This document shows positions 27,590-35,505 of a stretch of 64,000 nt of DNA, in pieces. The DNA comes from Mucilaginibacter psychrotolerans (lineage in GTDB: Bacteria > Bacteroidota > Bacteroidia > Sphingobacteriales > Sphingobacteriaceae), in assembly GCF_004519315.1 (NCBI RefSeq), contig NZ_SOZE01000018.1:62001-126000 (forward strand). Direction: 5' to 3'. Made by a program: the position numbers and the translations under genes. Each line of letters starts with the position of its first letter. Positions within the stretch are counted from its first letter, which is position 1. The notes beneath the pieces were generated by a model. That model was not told the origin of the DNA, ran no database searches, and saw only the letters and a program-made list of their open reading frames with translations.

Positions 27590-28585
27590 TTAAAACTTCC
27601 TGAAACCGATAATTTCCCTTACCTCCCTGATGGTCTTTGAAGCGCTTTCGCGGGCCTTTTCTTCGCCCATTTTGGCAACCTTCCTCAGGTATTCGGCATC
27701 GTTGGCTATATCGTTTATCTTTTCGCGGATGGGCGCGGTGGCTATAGTCATGTCTTCGGCAAGCTGCTTTTTCAGGTCGCCGTAGCGGATGGCCATGGTA
27801 TTGTATAGGTTATCAAAGTGTGCCAGCGTATCGGGCGTAGATACTACTTTCATCAAATCGAACAGGTTTTGTATCTCCTGTGGTTTTGTTTGATTTTCAA
27901 CGGTTGGGCCACCATCGGTTACCGCACGCATCACTTTTTTGCGGATAGCCTCGGGTGTGTCTGACAGGAATATAGCGTTGCCTTCGCCCTCGCTTTTGCC
28001 CATTTTGCCTTTGCCATCCAGTCCGGGTATCTTCACCAAACTTTCGCCGAAGCTGAATGCAAAAGGCTCGGGGAAGTAATCGTTATTATAAAGGCGGTTA
28101 AAGCGGTTGCCAAAGGTGCGGGCCATCTCCAGGTGTTGTTCCTGGTCTTTACCCACCGGTACTTTGGTAGCCTTGTGTATAATGATATCCGCAGCCATTA
28201 AAACCGGGTAGGTTAAAAGGCCAGCGTTCACGTTATCGGGGTTGGCACGCACTTTATCTTTAAAAGAAGTAGCGCGTTCCAGTTCGCCCATGTAGGCGTT
28301 CATGTTGAGATACAGATATAATTCCGTAACTTCAGGCACATCGCTTTGTACGTAAATGGTTGATTTTTCAGGGTCGATACCTGATGCCAGGTACTCTACC
28401 AAAACCTGCTTCACGTTACCATGCAGGTTGGCAGGGGTAGGGTGGGTGGTTAAGGAGTGCAGGTCGGCAATAAAAAAATAGCAGTTATATTCGTCCTGCA
28501 TCTTCACGAAGTTTTGTACAGCCCCGTAATAATTGCCCAAATGCAGGTTCCCGGTAGATCTTATGCCACTAACAACAGTTTCCAT
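27590..28585 (-). CDS. trpS: tryptophanyl-tRNA synthetase
   Basis: Charges tRNA-Trp. 331 residues, class I. The HIGH-type motif is TGNLHLGNYYGAV (about residues 12-24), the KMSKS-type motif is KMGKSEG, and KDQEQHLEMAR is the conserved mid-domain block. It starts at ATG 28585 (METVVSGIRSTGNLHLG) and is divergent from plsC, with about 40 bp between the starts. Confidence 0.97.
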   Translation of the reverse strand: METVVSGIRSTGNLHLGNYYGAVQNFVKMQDEYNCYFFIADLHSLTTHPTPANLHGNVKQVLVEYLASGIDPEKSTIYVQSDVPEVTELYLYLNMNAYMGELERATSFKDKVRANPDNVNAGLLTYPVLMAADIIIHKATKVPVGKDQEQHLEMARTFGNRFNRLYNNDYFPEPFAFSFGESLVKIPGLDGKGKMGKSEGEGNAIFLSDTPEAIRKKVMRAVTDGGPTVENQTKPQEIQNLFDLMKVVSTPDTLAHFDNLYNTMAIRYGDLKKQLAEDMTIATAPIREKINDIANDAEYLRKVAKMGEEKARESASKTIREVREIIGFRKF

Positions 28586-28612
28586 ATAGGGGGCGAAAGT
28601 AAGGATTTTTTA

Positions 28613-28620
28613 TATTTTTG
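28613..28620 (+). promoter_or_regulatory. -7 element close to the plsC start
   Basis: TATTTTTG fits TAnnTTTG. It ends 6 bp before the ATG at 28627, which would give a leaderless or nearly leaderless message. Confidence 0.4.
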
Positions 28621-28626
28621 AGGGCG

Positions 28627-29382
28627 ATGAAAATGATATTGAAGAAAGTGCACGTGTACCTTTACGCTTTTAGCGTGGGGTTTTCGTACCTGTTGTTGTT
28701 CCCCTTCTTCTATTACTTTTCGCGCAAAACATCCCGCTATAAGTATATGAATGCGCTGCGGCGTTTTTGGGGGCACATCAGTTCGTTGGTAGTAGGCATA
28801 CTGTATAGCTTTGATGTAGAGCAACCTATAGACTGGAGCAAAACCTATATCATTTGCCCTAACCACACCAGCAACCTGGATATTACCGCCATGAGCATCT
28901 TCGTTAAGACTAACGACTACTGTTTTATGGGCAAACAGGAACTGGCAGATTTCTTCGTGACGAGCTTGTTTTTCCGAACGGTAGACATACCTGTTGACCG
29001 CCAAAGCAAAATCGCCTCTTTCCGTGCGTTTAAAAAGGTAATGGAACGTTTACAAAGCGGCGTTACCACCATCATCTTCCCCGAAGCCACTATACCCGAC
29101 CATTACCCGCCCCAGCTGAAAGATTTCAAGAACGGCCCCTTCCGCATGGCCATAGAGCTTAAGTTGCCCATAATACCCGTAACATCTTTAAACACCTGGG
29201 AAATTTTATGGGACGACGGGCTGAAATATGGCTCGAGGCCGGGGATATGTAATATATTTGTACATAAGCCGATTGAAACGGCGCATTTAACCATTGACGA
29301 TGCCGATGCCCTGCGCGACGAGGTACACGCCATCATCAGCCAAAAATTAGCAGACTATGACCATAGACGAACAGACAGTTGA
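28627..29382 (+). CDS. plsC: 1-acyl-sn-glycerol-3-phosphate acyltransferase
   Basis: Adds the second acyl chain to make phosphatidic acid at the inner membrane. 251 residues from ATG 28627; a TTG nine bases earlier is less likely. An N-terminal membrane segment (about 14-36) precedes the HX4D catalytic motif PNHTSNLDITA, then the substrate block FPEATIPD and the IPVTSLNTWEI region. Its last 26 bp overlap gatC, implying translational coupling. Confidence 0.92.
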   Translation: MKMILKKVHVYLYAFSVGFSYLLLFPFFYYFSRKTSRYKYMNALRRFWGHISSLVVGILYSFDVEQPIDWSKTYIICPNHTSNLDITAMSIFVKTNDYCFMGKQELADFFVTSLFFRTVDIPVDRQSKIASFRAFKKVMERLQSGVTTIIFPEATIPDHYPPQLKDFKNGPFRMAIELKLPIIPVTSLNTWEILWDDGLKYGSRPGICNIFVHKPIETAHLTIDDADALRDEVHAIISQKLADYDHRRTDS

Positions 29383-29644
29383 TAAGATAGCCCACCTTGC
29401 CCGCCTGGAACTTGCCCCAGGCGAAAAAGCAGAAATGATAGCCGATATGAACAAGATACTAGGCTTTATGGATAAGCTGAACGAGGTGGATACCACCGGC
29501 GTTGAGCCCCTGGTGTACATGACGGATGAGCCTAACATCCTACGTGAAGATGTGGTGAAGCAGGTTATCACTACCGCCGAAGCATTGGAAAACGCGCCGA
29601 ATCATGACAACGCCCACTTTTTGGTAGCGAAGGTGATAAAGTAA
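29357..29644 (+). CDS. gatC: aspartyl/glutamyl-tRNA amidotransferase subunit C
   Basis: Small subunit of GatCAB, which amidates mischarged Glu-tRNA-Gln or Asp-tRNA-Asn. The 95 residues are typical: VDKIAHLARLELAPGEK, then MNKILGFMDKLNEVDT and GVEPLVYMTDEPNILREDVV. gatA and gatB are not in the window. It overlaps plsC by 26 bp. Confidence 0.95.
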   Translation: MTIDEQTVDKIAHLARLELAPGEKAEMIADMNKILGFMDKLNEVDTTGVEPLVYMTDEPNILREDVVKQVITTAEALENAPNHDNAHFLVAKVIK

Positions 29645-29716
29645 GTCTTGAGTGGAAAGTTCGAAGTTATAGTTCTGATTGTCAGATCAGCGTTTTAAAA
29701 ATTAGTAAAACAATCG

Positions 29717-29724
29717 TAAATTTG
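29717..29724 (+). promoter_or_regulatory. -7 element for the toxin-antitoxin pair
   Basis: TAAATTTG matches TAnnTTTG. The antitoxin ATG (29731) is only 6 bp beyond it. Confidence 0.5.
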
Positions 29725-29730
29725 TTTAAG

Positions 29731-29967
29731 ATGACAACTCTAACCGTAAATATCGATAACAAGAAATCTGAAAAGGCTATTAAAGCCGTTTTGGAGGCTT
29801 TGGGTTTGGATTATAGTGTAGCGCCGACTACTGACAAAATGCGTCCGCTGAATAAAGCCGAGCAGCGTATTTTTGATAATATGAAAAGCACTTTAGAATA
29901 TGTTAAACTTTACGAGAAAGGGGAGGTTAAATTAAAGACTGCGAGGGAATTGCTGGATGAGTTATGA
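29731..29967 (+). CDS. putative antitoxin of a RelE/ParE-type pair
   Basis: 78 residues, highly charged, with the short N-terminal strand TTLTVNIDNKKSEKAIKAVLEALG and a C-terminal helix ending KTARELLDEL. The size, position directly before a RelE/ParE-like gene and an 11-bp overlap with it suggest the antitoxin. No known DNA-binding motif is obvious. ATG 29731 is chosen over TTG 29722. Confidence 0.75.
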   Translation: MTTLTVNIDNKKSEKAIKAVLEALGLDYSVAPTTDKMRPLNKAEQRIFDNMKSTLEYVKLYEKGEVKLKTARELLDEL

Positions 29968-30289
29968 AATCGTAACAACGCCGGAGTTTGACAGAGAGGT
30001 TAAAAGGATTGCCAAGAAACACAAAGCAATTAAAGCTGATATTGCCAAGTTGATTACCGCCCTTGAATTGAATCCGACAAAGGGGATAGATTTGGGCGGG
30101 GATTTTTATAAGATAAGATTATCTATTTCGGGTACCAACAAAGGTAAATCCGGTGGTGCTCGGGTAATTACATTTGTAGTGTTTGTAAAAGAACTTGTTT
30201 TCCTGTCGGATATATATTTAAAAAGCGAGGTTGACAGCATCGATACAAGCATAATCGGTAAACGGCTAAGCGACCAAGGCCTGATATAA
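29957..30289 (+). CDS. RelE/ParE superfamily toxin
   Basis: 110 residues. YEIVTTPEFDREVKRIAKKH (residues 3-22) is the usual N-terminal strand-helix of the superfamily, followed by GDFYKIRLSISGTNKGKSGG and a hydrophobic core strand ARVITFVVFV with VFLSDIY near the end. Members either cut mRNA on ribosomes or block gyrase; which applies cannot be told. It overlaps the antitoxin gene by 11 bp. Confidence 0.82.
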   Translation: MSYEIVTTPEFDREVKRIAKKHKAIKADIAKLITALELNPTKGIDLGGDFYKIRLSISGTNKGKSGGARVITFVVFVKELVFLSDIYLKSEVDSIDTSIIGKRLSDQGLI

Positions 30290-30301
30290 CCATTTTAACT
30301 T

Positions 30302-30314
30302 CCCCCCCCCCCCC
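30302..30314. repeat. 13-base C homopolymer
   Basis: An unbroken run of 13 C in the gap between the toxin gene and the ABC ATPase gene, about 30 bp upstream of the putative ECF promoter. It is the only homopolymer of this length I noticed in the window and is a possible slippage site or an assembly weakness. Confidence 0.9.
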
Positions 30315-30344
30315 GACTGCTTAAAATCTTTTGTCCTTCCCTCT

Positions 30345-30370
30345 GTAACATTTCGCCCTGCGCTATTGTC
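30345..30370 (+). promoter_or_regulatory. putative ECF sigma promoter
   Basis: GTAAC (30345-30349), 17 bp, TGTC (30367-30370), then AAAG. The ATG of the ABC ATPase is 17 bp downstream. Confidence 0.45.
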
Positions 30371-30386
30371 AAAGAAAGAAAAACGG

Positions 30387-31151
30387 ATGATACCACTAGC
30401 TAAAGCCAAGGAAGAGCCACTAATCATTTTAAAGGATATTGGGCGTAAATACGTTATCGGCGCGGAGATTATACACGCTATCAAGTCGGTTTCGCTTACC
30501 ATCAATAAAGGCGAGTTCGTTGCGCTGATGGGGCCCTCAGGTTCGGGTAAATCCACATTGATGAACATTCTGGGCTGTCTGGATACGCCAACCAAAGGCG
30601 TGTACATCCTGAACGGACTGGACGTAAGCCACATGACAGATAACGAGTTGGCCGAAGTGCGTAACTCGGAAATCGGCTTCGTATTTCAAACTTTCAACCT
30701 TTTGCCGCGTAACAGCGCTTTAGATAATGTTGCCTTGCCGCTGGTTTATGCCGGTATCAGCAAAGAGAAAAGACGCGACCGTGCCAAAGCAGCCCTGGAA
30801 AATGTAGGCCTAGGCAACCGTACCGATCACCGCCCCAACGAATTATCTGGTGGGCAACGCCAACGCGTAGCCGTGGCCCGTGCCTTAATCAACAATCCAT
30901 CCATCATATTGGCCGATGAGCCTACCGGTAACCTGGATACCAAAACATCTATCGAAATTATGGGGCTTATTGAGGATATCCACTCCAAAGGTAATACCAT
31001 TATATTGGTAACGCACGAGGAAGATATTGCTTTGCACGCCCACCGTATTGTACGCATGCGCGATGGTTTGGTAGAGAACGATTACCAAAACACCAATATC
31101 CAAACCGTACGCCAGCATAGTGCTGCTGCCGGGATTGATTTGGGTAAGTAA
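30387..31151 (+). CDS. ABC transporter ATP-binding protein (LolD/MacB type)
   Basis: 254 residues from ATG 30387; an in-frame TTG at 30366 lies inside the putative promoter and is rejected. Walker A GPSGSGKSTLMN, Q-loop VFQTFNLLP, signature LSGGQRQRVAVARAL, Walker B IILADEPTGNLD and the switch His in VTHEEDIA are all present, so it should be an active ATPase. The family works with MacB/LolCE permeases that pull lipoproteins or drugs from the inner membrane. No permease is adjacent; the nearest is at 41823-43070. Confidence 0.93.
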   Translation: MIPLAKAKEEPLIILKDIGRKYVIGAEIIHAIKSVSLTINKGEFVALMGPSGSGKSTLMNILGCLDTPTKGVYILNGLDVSHMTDNELAEVRNSEIGFVFQTFNLLPRNSALDNVALPLVYAGISKEKRRDRAKAALENVGLGNRTDHRPNELSGGQRQRVAVARALINNPSIILADEPTGNLDTKTSIEIMGLIEDIHSKGNTIILVTHEEDIALHAHRIVRMRDGLVENDYQNTNIQTVRQHSAAAGIDLGK

Positions 31152-31174
31152 GTTGTTTCAAGTTATTTTTTTAC

Positions 31175-31199
31175 ACCCTCTTTGCGCAGCATAGAGGGT
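31175..31199 (+). terminator. hairpin after the ABC ATPase gene
   Basis: ACCCTCT and AGAGGGT arms. It is continuous with a GTCGACAAGCGAAGCAATG stretch that looks like part of a dispersed repeat. No T run follows on this strand; a T-run precedes it. Confidence 0.4.
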
Positions 31200-31264
31200 C
31201 GACAAGCGAAGCAATGTCGGGGTGAGTCCACTCTCCGCGAAGTGTACCAATAGACCATGCATCT

Positions 31265-32080
31265 GTGGAGAATCTGAAAACCGGCCGCTTTTACGGGCAA
31301 ACTAACAGCACCATCCACCTGGATTTTGCTACCATTACCGATACCGAATATACCCACGATAAGGTAGATTGGCACTACCACGATAATGCTTACTTCACCT
31401 TTATCCTCGATGGCAAAGTAATAGAGGGCAATAAAAAGGAAGTATATAACTGCACTGCGGGCAGTCTGCTGTTTCATAACTGGCAGGATGCGCACTACAA
31501 CATCAAACCCAAAGGCTTCACACGCGGCTTCCACATCGAATTGAACCAAAGCTGGTTTGATAGCTTCAAAGTTTATCGCGATCATTTGCAGGGCAGCTTT
31601 GCGGTGGCTAACCCCGACGTTAAATTTCTGTTCTACAAAATATTCCGCGAGACCAAAGTGCAGGATGGCCTCACCGCGCTTTCTACCGAAGCCTTGCTGC
31701 TACAGGCATTGGCCCGTATGCAGGGCGACCATGCAGCGGCTACCAAACAAACACCGCTGTGGGTGGGGAGGTTAAAGGAAATACTGAACGACAACGTTGC
31801 CGTAAAATTTACCCTTGCCGAAGTATCAGCGTTGTTGAACATCCACCCGGTGCACCTTTCCCGAGATTTCTCAAAGTACTTCCATTGTAACATGGGCGAA
31901 TACATCCGCAAGCTGCGCATAGAAAAAGCCTTCGGCTTATTGCCCGATAGTAATTTGTCGTTGACGGATATCGCCTTAACCTGCGGTTTTGCCGACCAAA
32001 GTCATTTCCTGCGTAGCTTTAAAAGCTTTAATCAGGCAAACCCTACCGCTTACCGTAAACTTTTAATGCGGGCATGTTAA
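31265..32080 (+). CDS. AraC family transcriptional regulator
   Basis: 271 residues. The N-terminal cupin-like sensor half has WHYHDNAYFTFILDG. The C-terminal pair of HTH motifs (about residues 170-268) has VSALLNIHPVHLSRDFSKYF and the AraC signature DIALTCGFADQSHFLRSFKS. The start is taken as GTG 31265, because the frame closes upstream at 31223 and holds no ATG. It is followed 64 bp later by the serine hydrolase gene, a possible target. Confidence 0.88.
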   Translation: MENLKTGRFYGQTNSTIHLDFATITDTEYTHDKVDWHYHDNAYFTFILDGKVIEGNKKEVYNCTAGSLLFHNWQDAHYNIKPKGFTRGFHIELNQSWFDSFKVYRDHLQGSFAVANPDVKFLFYKIFRETKVQDGLTALSTEALLLQALARMQGDHAAATKQTPLWVGRLKEILNDNVAVKFTLAEVSALLNIHPVHLSRDFSKYFHCNMGEYIRKLRIEKAFGLLPDSNLSLTDIALTCGFADQSHFLRSFKSFNQANPTAYRKLLMRAC

Positions 32081-32144
32081 TCCTGTTCTATTTTGCGGGC
32101 CTAACTTATCGGAGATTTGCTTGCATCATCATAAAACAGAAAAC

Positions 32145-33800
32145 ATGTCTATCAACATAAAACACCTGCTACTTGCCGCGCTTTGCTTCATCGCTTTTAA
32201 AGCATCGGCACAAATCACCAACATCGTAGCACCTGCGCCCATTACCGCGCCAATCCATCATGCTAACATCGGCCGTATTGTTTTTTTGAACGATACTATC
32301 CCAGTTACACAGATCACAGATACTGATCTTGTAAAAGAACTGGTACTGAACCCTAAGAATAACCTCAGTATGTGCGCCTTCATGGGTAACTCGCTTACCA
32401 ATTACCAGCACCAGATGGCCCCGGAGCTCACTGTAGAGCAACTGAACCAGGGCAATTTTCAGTTTTCTTTTTTTATAGATGATAAGCTCATTTACCAGGA
32501 AAACCTGAATAAAGGCGCAGGGTATGCTTATCTGAAAAATAGCCGTACCGCCCTCCGCATCAAACTCATCAGCACCCTGCACGAAGATATGTGGAGCCGT
32601 TACCTGTTTGCCCGCATGATGGTGCGCGGCGGGGAGGATGCCTTAACTACCGGTACACACACTTTGCGGATGGAGTTACGCCCCTACATTACTATCCCCG
32701 CATTGAAGGTGGGCGATATCATATCCAAAGGCGATTTGAAAATAATCGTACAGCCTGCCGAGGTTAAGGACAAAGAGATACAAGCAATAAGGCCCGGCAG
32801 TGGATGGCCGTTATCTACAGAGTTATATGATAAAAAACTCATCATGGCCATGAACGAGAAGATTGCCCAGAATAAATTCAAGAATATCAGCAGTGTAGTG
32901 GTCATTAAAAACGGCAAGCTGCTGATAGAAGAATATTTTAACGGCGAAGGCCGTGATACCCTGCACGATCCACGCTCCGTTGGCAAAACATTCGCCGGGG
33001 CGGTGATGGGAATCGCTATAAAGGACGGTTACATCAAATCGGAACAGCAAACATTAGGCGATTTTTATAGCCTGAAAAATTACCAAAACTACTCGCCCAA
33101 AAAAGACAGCATCACCATCAAAAGCCTGCTCACCATGAGTTCGGTCTTCGATGCGAACGATAATGACGACGACTCGCCAGGCAACGAAAACAATATGTAC
33201 CCCATGGAAAATTGGGTCAAATTCGCGCTGGACTTAAAGGTAGATAGCAGCAAGCGAGCCTACAAAAGCTGGAATTATTTTACAGCAGGAATCGTAGTGG
33301 TAGGGGATATCCTCAACCAAAAAGTACCGGGCGGCCTGGATAAATATGCCGATGTAAAACTGTTCAAGCCCCTTGGCATCAGTAAGTATAAATGGCCATA
33401 CACCCCGCAGCATGTGCCCAGCACGGCAGGCGGCGTCAGGCTAAGAGCACTGGATTTTGCCAAATTCGGGCAGTTATACAAGAACAACGGCGTATGGAAA
33501 GGCAAGCAGGTAATTCCGAAGGAATGGGTAGCAAAATCTCTCACCAAGCAAATGGCTTTACCTGCCGATGTAGTTGGCCCCGGCAATTATGGCTACCTGT
33601 TCTGGAACAAAACCTACACCATTGGCGATACAGCTTACGAAACCTGGTACTGTACCGGCAACGGCGGCAATAAGATCTTTATTTTTAAAGATCAGCCGCT
33701 GGTGGTAATCATCACCGCAACCGCTTATAACGAAAGCTATGCACACCCGCAAGCTGATAAAATGATGCAGCAATATATATTGCCGGCGGTGGGGAAGTAG
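32145..33800 (+). CDS. serine hydrolase, class C beta-lactamase fold, secreted
   Basis: 551 residues from ATG 32145 (MSINIKHLLL), signal peptide to about residue 23 (ASAQ). Residues about 25-230 are a low-similarity N-terminal domain; from about 240 lies a beta-lactamase/penicillin-binding fold. The SxxK motif is DPRSVGKTFAG. The Tyr motif reads YFT in WNYFTAGIVVVG where YxN is expected, and the third motif region is TGNGGNKIFIF. It is probably an esterase or peptidase rather than a resistance enzyme. The substrate is unknown. Confidence 0.85.
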   Translation: MSINIKHLLLAALCFIAFKASAQITNIVAPAPITAPIHHANIGRIVFLNDTIPVTQITDTDLVKELVLNPKNNLSMCAFMGNSLTNYQHQMAPELTVEQLNQGNFQFSFFIDDKLIYQENLNKGAGYAYLKNSRTALRIKLISTLHEDMWSRYLFARMMVRGGEDALTTGTHTLRMELRPYITIPALKVGDIISKGDLKIIVQPAEVKDKEIQAIRPGSGWPLSTELYDKKLIMAMNEKIAQNKFKNISSVVVIKNGKLLIEEYFNGEGRDTLHDPRSVGKTFAGAVMGIAIKDGYIKSEQQTLGDFYSLKNYQNYSPKKDSITIKSLLTMSSVFDANDNDDDSPGNENNMYPMENWVKFALDLKVDSSKRAYKSWNYFTAGIVVVGDILNQKVPGGLDKYADVKLFKPLGISKYKWPYTPQHVPSTAGGVRLRALDFAKFGQLYKNNGVWKGKQVIPKEWVAKSLTKQMALPADVVGPGNYGYLFWNKTYTIGDTAYETWYCTGNGGNKIFIFKDQPLVVIITATAYNESYAHPQADKMMQQYILPAVGK

Positions 33801-33818
33801 CGCATCAATTACATTAAC

Positions 33819-33929
33819 CGTCATGTTGGACTTGTTTCAACACCCCATCATTAAAGTCGCGACAGTGAAAGGCCGCTTTGCATATCGTTTACCTGCCGTG
33901 TGGGGTGCCGAAAAGATTTCGGCATGACG
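33819..33929. repeat. CATGCCGAA-type inverted-repeat element, degenerate copy
   Basis: The ends 33819-33847 and 33901-33929 are imperfect inverse copies of the 48490-48601 element (CGTCATG...ACCCCA / TGGGGTGCCG...CATGACG). It lies in the gap between converging genes. Confidence 0.7.
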
Positions 33930-33958
33930 TTTTTATATTTGCCGCGAGCAATTAACTC

Positions 33959-34576
33959 TTAGCACACCTCCGCCAGTTTACAAACAAACTCCGCCATATA
34001 AATTGCCCGGGTGGGTGTGATGGGTTTTTTGTTGCCCACGATGAGGGTATGGTTTACGATCTCTATTACGAAATCGTCTTCACGGATATCCATAACCGCG
34101 TTGCGGAAGTGGCGGTCCATACAGCTGATGGCTTTAGCGTGGTCGTTCACCATCACGTAGAAAGTATCGCTAAAGGCTTTGTCTTCCTTAAAGTCCAGTT
34201 CCAGTGGGTGTATCAGTTCGGCTAATTTATCGCGCAGGGTTTCGGGGCGTATTTTCACCCGGCCAAAATCGCGCTTTAAGTAAGCCAAGGCCCAGGTTTG
34301 GTATTCAAAATGGTCGGTTATGAGGCCCTCGTGGGCTTTTTTTGAATGGGTATCTACAAACAATACGTAGCAATCGCTATGACCGTTCTTGATCACGTAG
34401 GAGCCAAGCAGGTTATAATCATGATACTGGTTAAACGCATCAAAATCTTCGAGATGGAAGTTGATGTGCCCGGTGAGCTGCATATTGAAACGCGCCCGCA
34501 ACTCATCGTAGGTAGCCTGGAAACTGTCTATCGTATCTTGCGAAAGGCCCTTGGTATCGAATAAAAAACTGCTCAT
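33959..34576 (-). CDS. hypothetical cytoplasmic protein
   Basis: 205 residues, no signal or membrane segment. The sequence MSSFLFDTKGLSQDTIDSFQ to VCKLAEVC is not one I can place. It has a regular alternation of helices and strands with conserved-looking stretches such as DCYVLFVDTHSKKAHEGLI and HTLIVGNKKPITPTRAIYMAE. Transcribed alone, between repeats and a 160-bp gap in which I see nothing. Confidence 0.7.
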   Translation of the reverse strand: MSSFLFDTKGLSQDTIDSFQATYDELRARFNMQLTGHINFHLEDFDAFNQYHDYNLLGSYVIKNGHSDCYVLFVDTHSKKAHEGLITDHFEYQTWALAYLKRDFGRVKIRPETLRDKLAELIHPLELDFKEDKAFSDTFYVMVNDHAKAISCMDRHFRNAVMDIREDDFVIEIVNHTLIVGNKKPITPTRAIYMAEFVCKLAEVC

Positions 34577-34739
34577 TGCTTAAATTTCTAACACCCTAAA
34601 GATAACAACAACGGGCCATATGCATCGCGGTATTTTGAAAGTGCGGTGAATTGTGATGGCTGGCTCAGGCTACACGTAGACACGGTAGAAAGGAGCGACA
34701 ACTACGAATAAGATTACGAAACGCTTTCTGCTTTTTGGG

Positions 34740-34865
34740 CTATTTTTTATCGGCAGGCCAGGGAGCGTTTAGGTCTTCCCATCCAAAACGCAAGTATTTC
34801 TCGTTTGGTGAAAAATCGCCAGCTCCAATATCTAAATCTTTGGAATTAGGGATCCGGTAATCGCC
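34740..34865 (-). other. in-frame continuation behind a TGA stop
   Basis: After the TGA at 34868-34866 the same frame stays open for 41 codons to a TAG at 34742-34740. The predicted residues run GDYRIPNSKDLDIGAGDFSP, then NEKYLRFGWEDLNAPWPADK and a final K, which look coding. The TGA sits where a Trp (TGG) would fit (CN-W-GDY). See the finding on this gene. Confidence 0.55.
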
Positions 34866-35477
34866 TCAATTGCAGGTTTTTATGGTCTTTTTGTCGTAGC
34901 TAACCCATTGCCCCATAAATTGGTTATTTGCAAAACTATCGGAGTTTATGTCGATGTCATCATATTGCACAACGTTGTTTTTGTCGATATAAACCTTCGC
35001 AGTAACTATGCCCTTAAACACGCCCGAATGCTCATCATTACCGGTTTCTGAAAGCACATAGGCCCCCCACAATGTGTATCGGACTTTGATGCCTTTGTCT
35101 TTATATTCATCGTCAAGCCCGTAAAATTCAGGGGACGAAATGCTTGCAACGTTTAATGTTATCCGACCGGTAAAACTCCGGATGTTGTTTTTTACCAACG
35201 ATTTCCCGGTAACGATATAAGTATCCGGCTTTGCAGGGTCTTTGCGTACCGACTGGAATTTTATCCGCAAACGTTGAAAGTTATCGCCGATAAAGCCGAA
35301 TACTTGTTTGTTATCGGTATGTGTAAATATGCCCGATAGGTCATATTTCAGCAATTCTTTCTTGGCTGCTATTCGTTTTTCTAATGTGTTGTAAGGCGGC
35401 GGGTCAGCTTGTGCCGAGGCAGTCCCGTGATAAGCTATGAGACAAAATAACAGCAGTATTTGTAGTGATATTTTCAT
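34866..35477 (-). CDS. hypothetical secreted protein, ending at an internal-looking TGA
   Basis: 203 residues, signal peptide about 1-22 (ending TASAQA). The mature part reads as beta-rich (QVFGFIGDNFQRLRIKFQSV, TYIVTGKSLVKNNIRSFTGR), like a small periplasmic binding or fold-only protein. No family is recognised. Its stop is followed in frame by 41 more codons of coding character, so the protein may be truncated by a nonsense change, read through, or hit by a sequence error. Confidence 0.65.
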   Translation of the reverse strand: MKISLQILLLFCLIAYHGTASAQADPPPYNTLEKRIAAKKELLKYDLSGIFTHTDNKQVFGFIGDNFQRLRIKFQSVRKDPAKPDTYIVTGKSLVKNNIRSFTGRITLNVASISSPEFYGLDDEYKDKGIKVRYTLWGAYVLSETGNDEHSGVFKGIVTAKVYIDKNNVVQYDDIDINSDSFANNQFMGQWVSYDKKTIKTCN

Positions 35478-35505
35478 GATGGTTTAGCTGCCAGCAAAAT
35501 AGCGA

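Noticed and set aside
30366..30386. TTG start of the ABC ATPase
   Set aside because: It overlaps the putative promoter; ATG 30387 leaves a complete domain.
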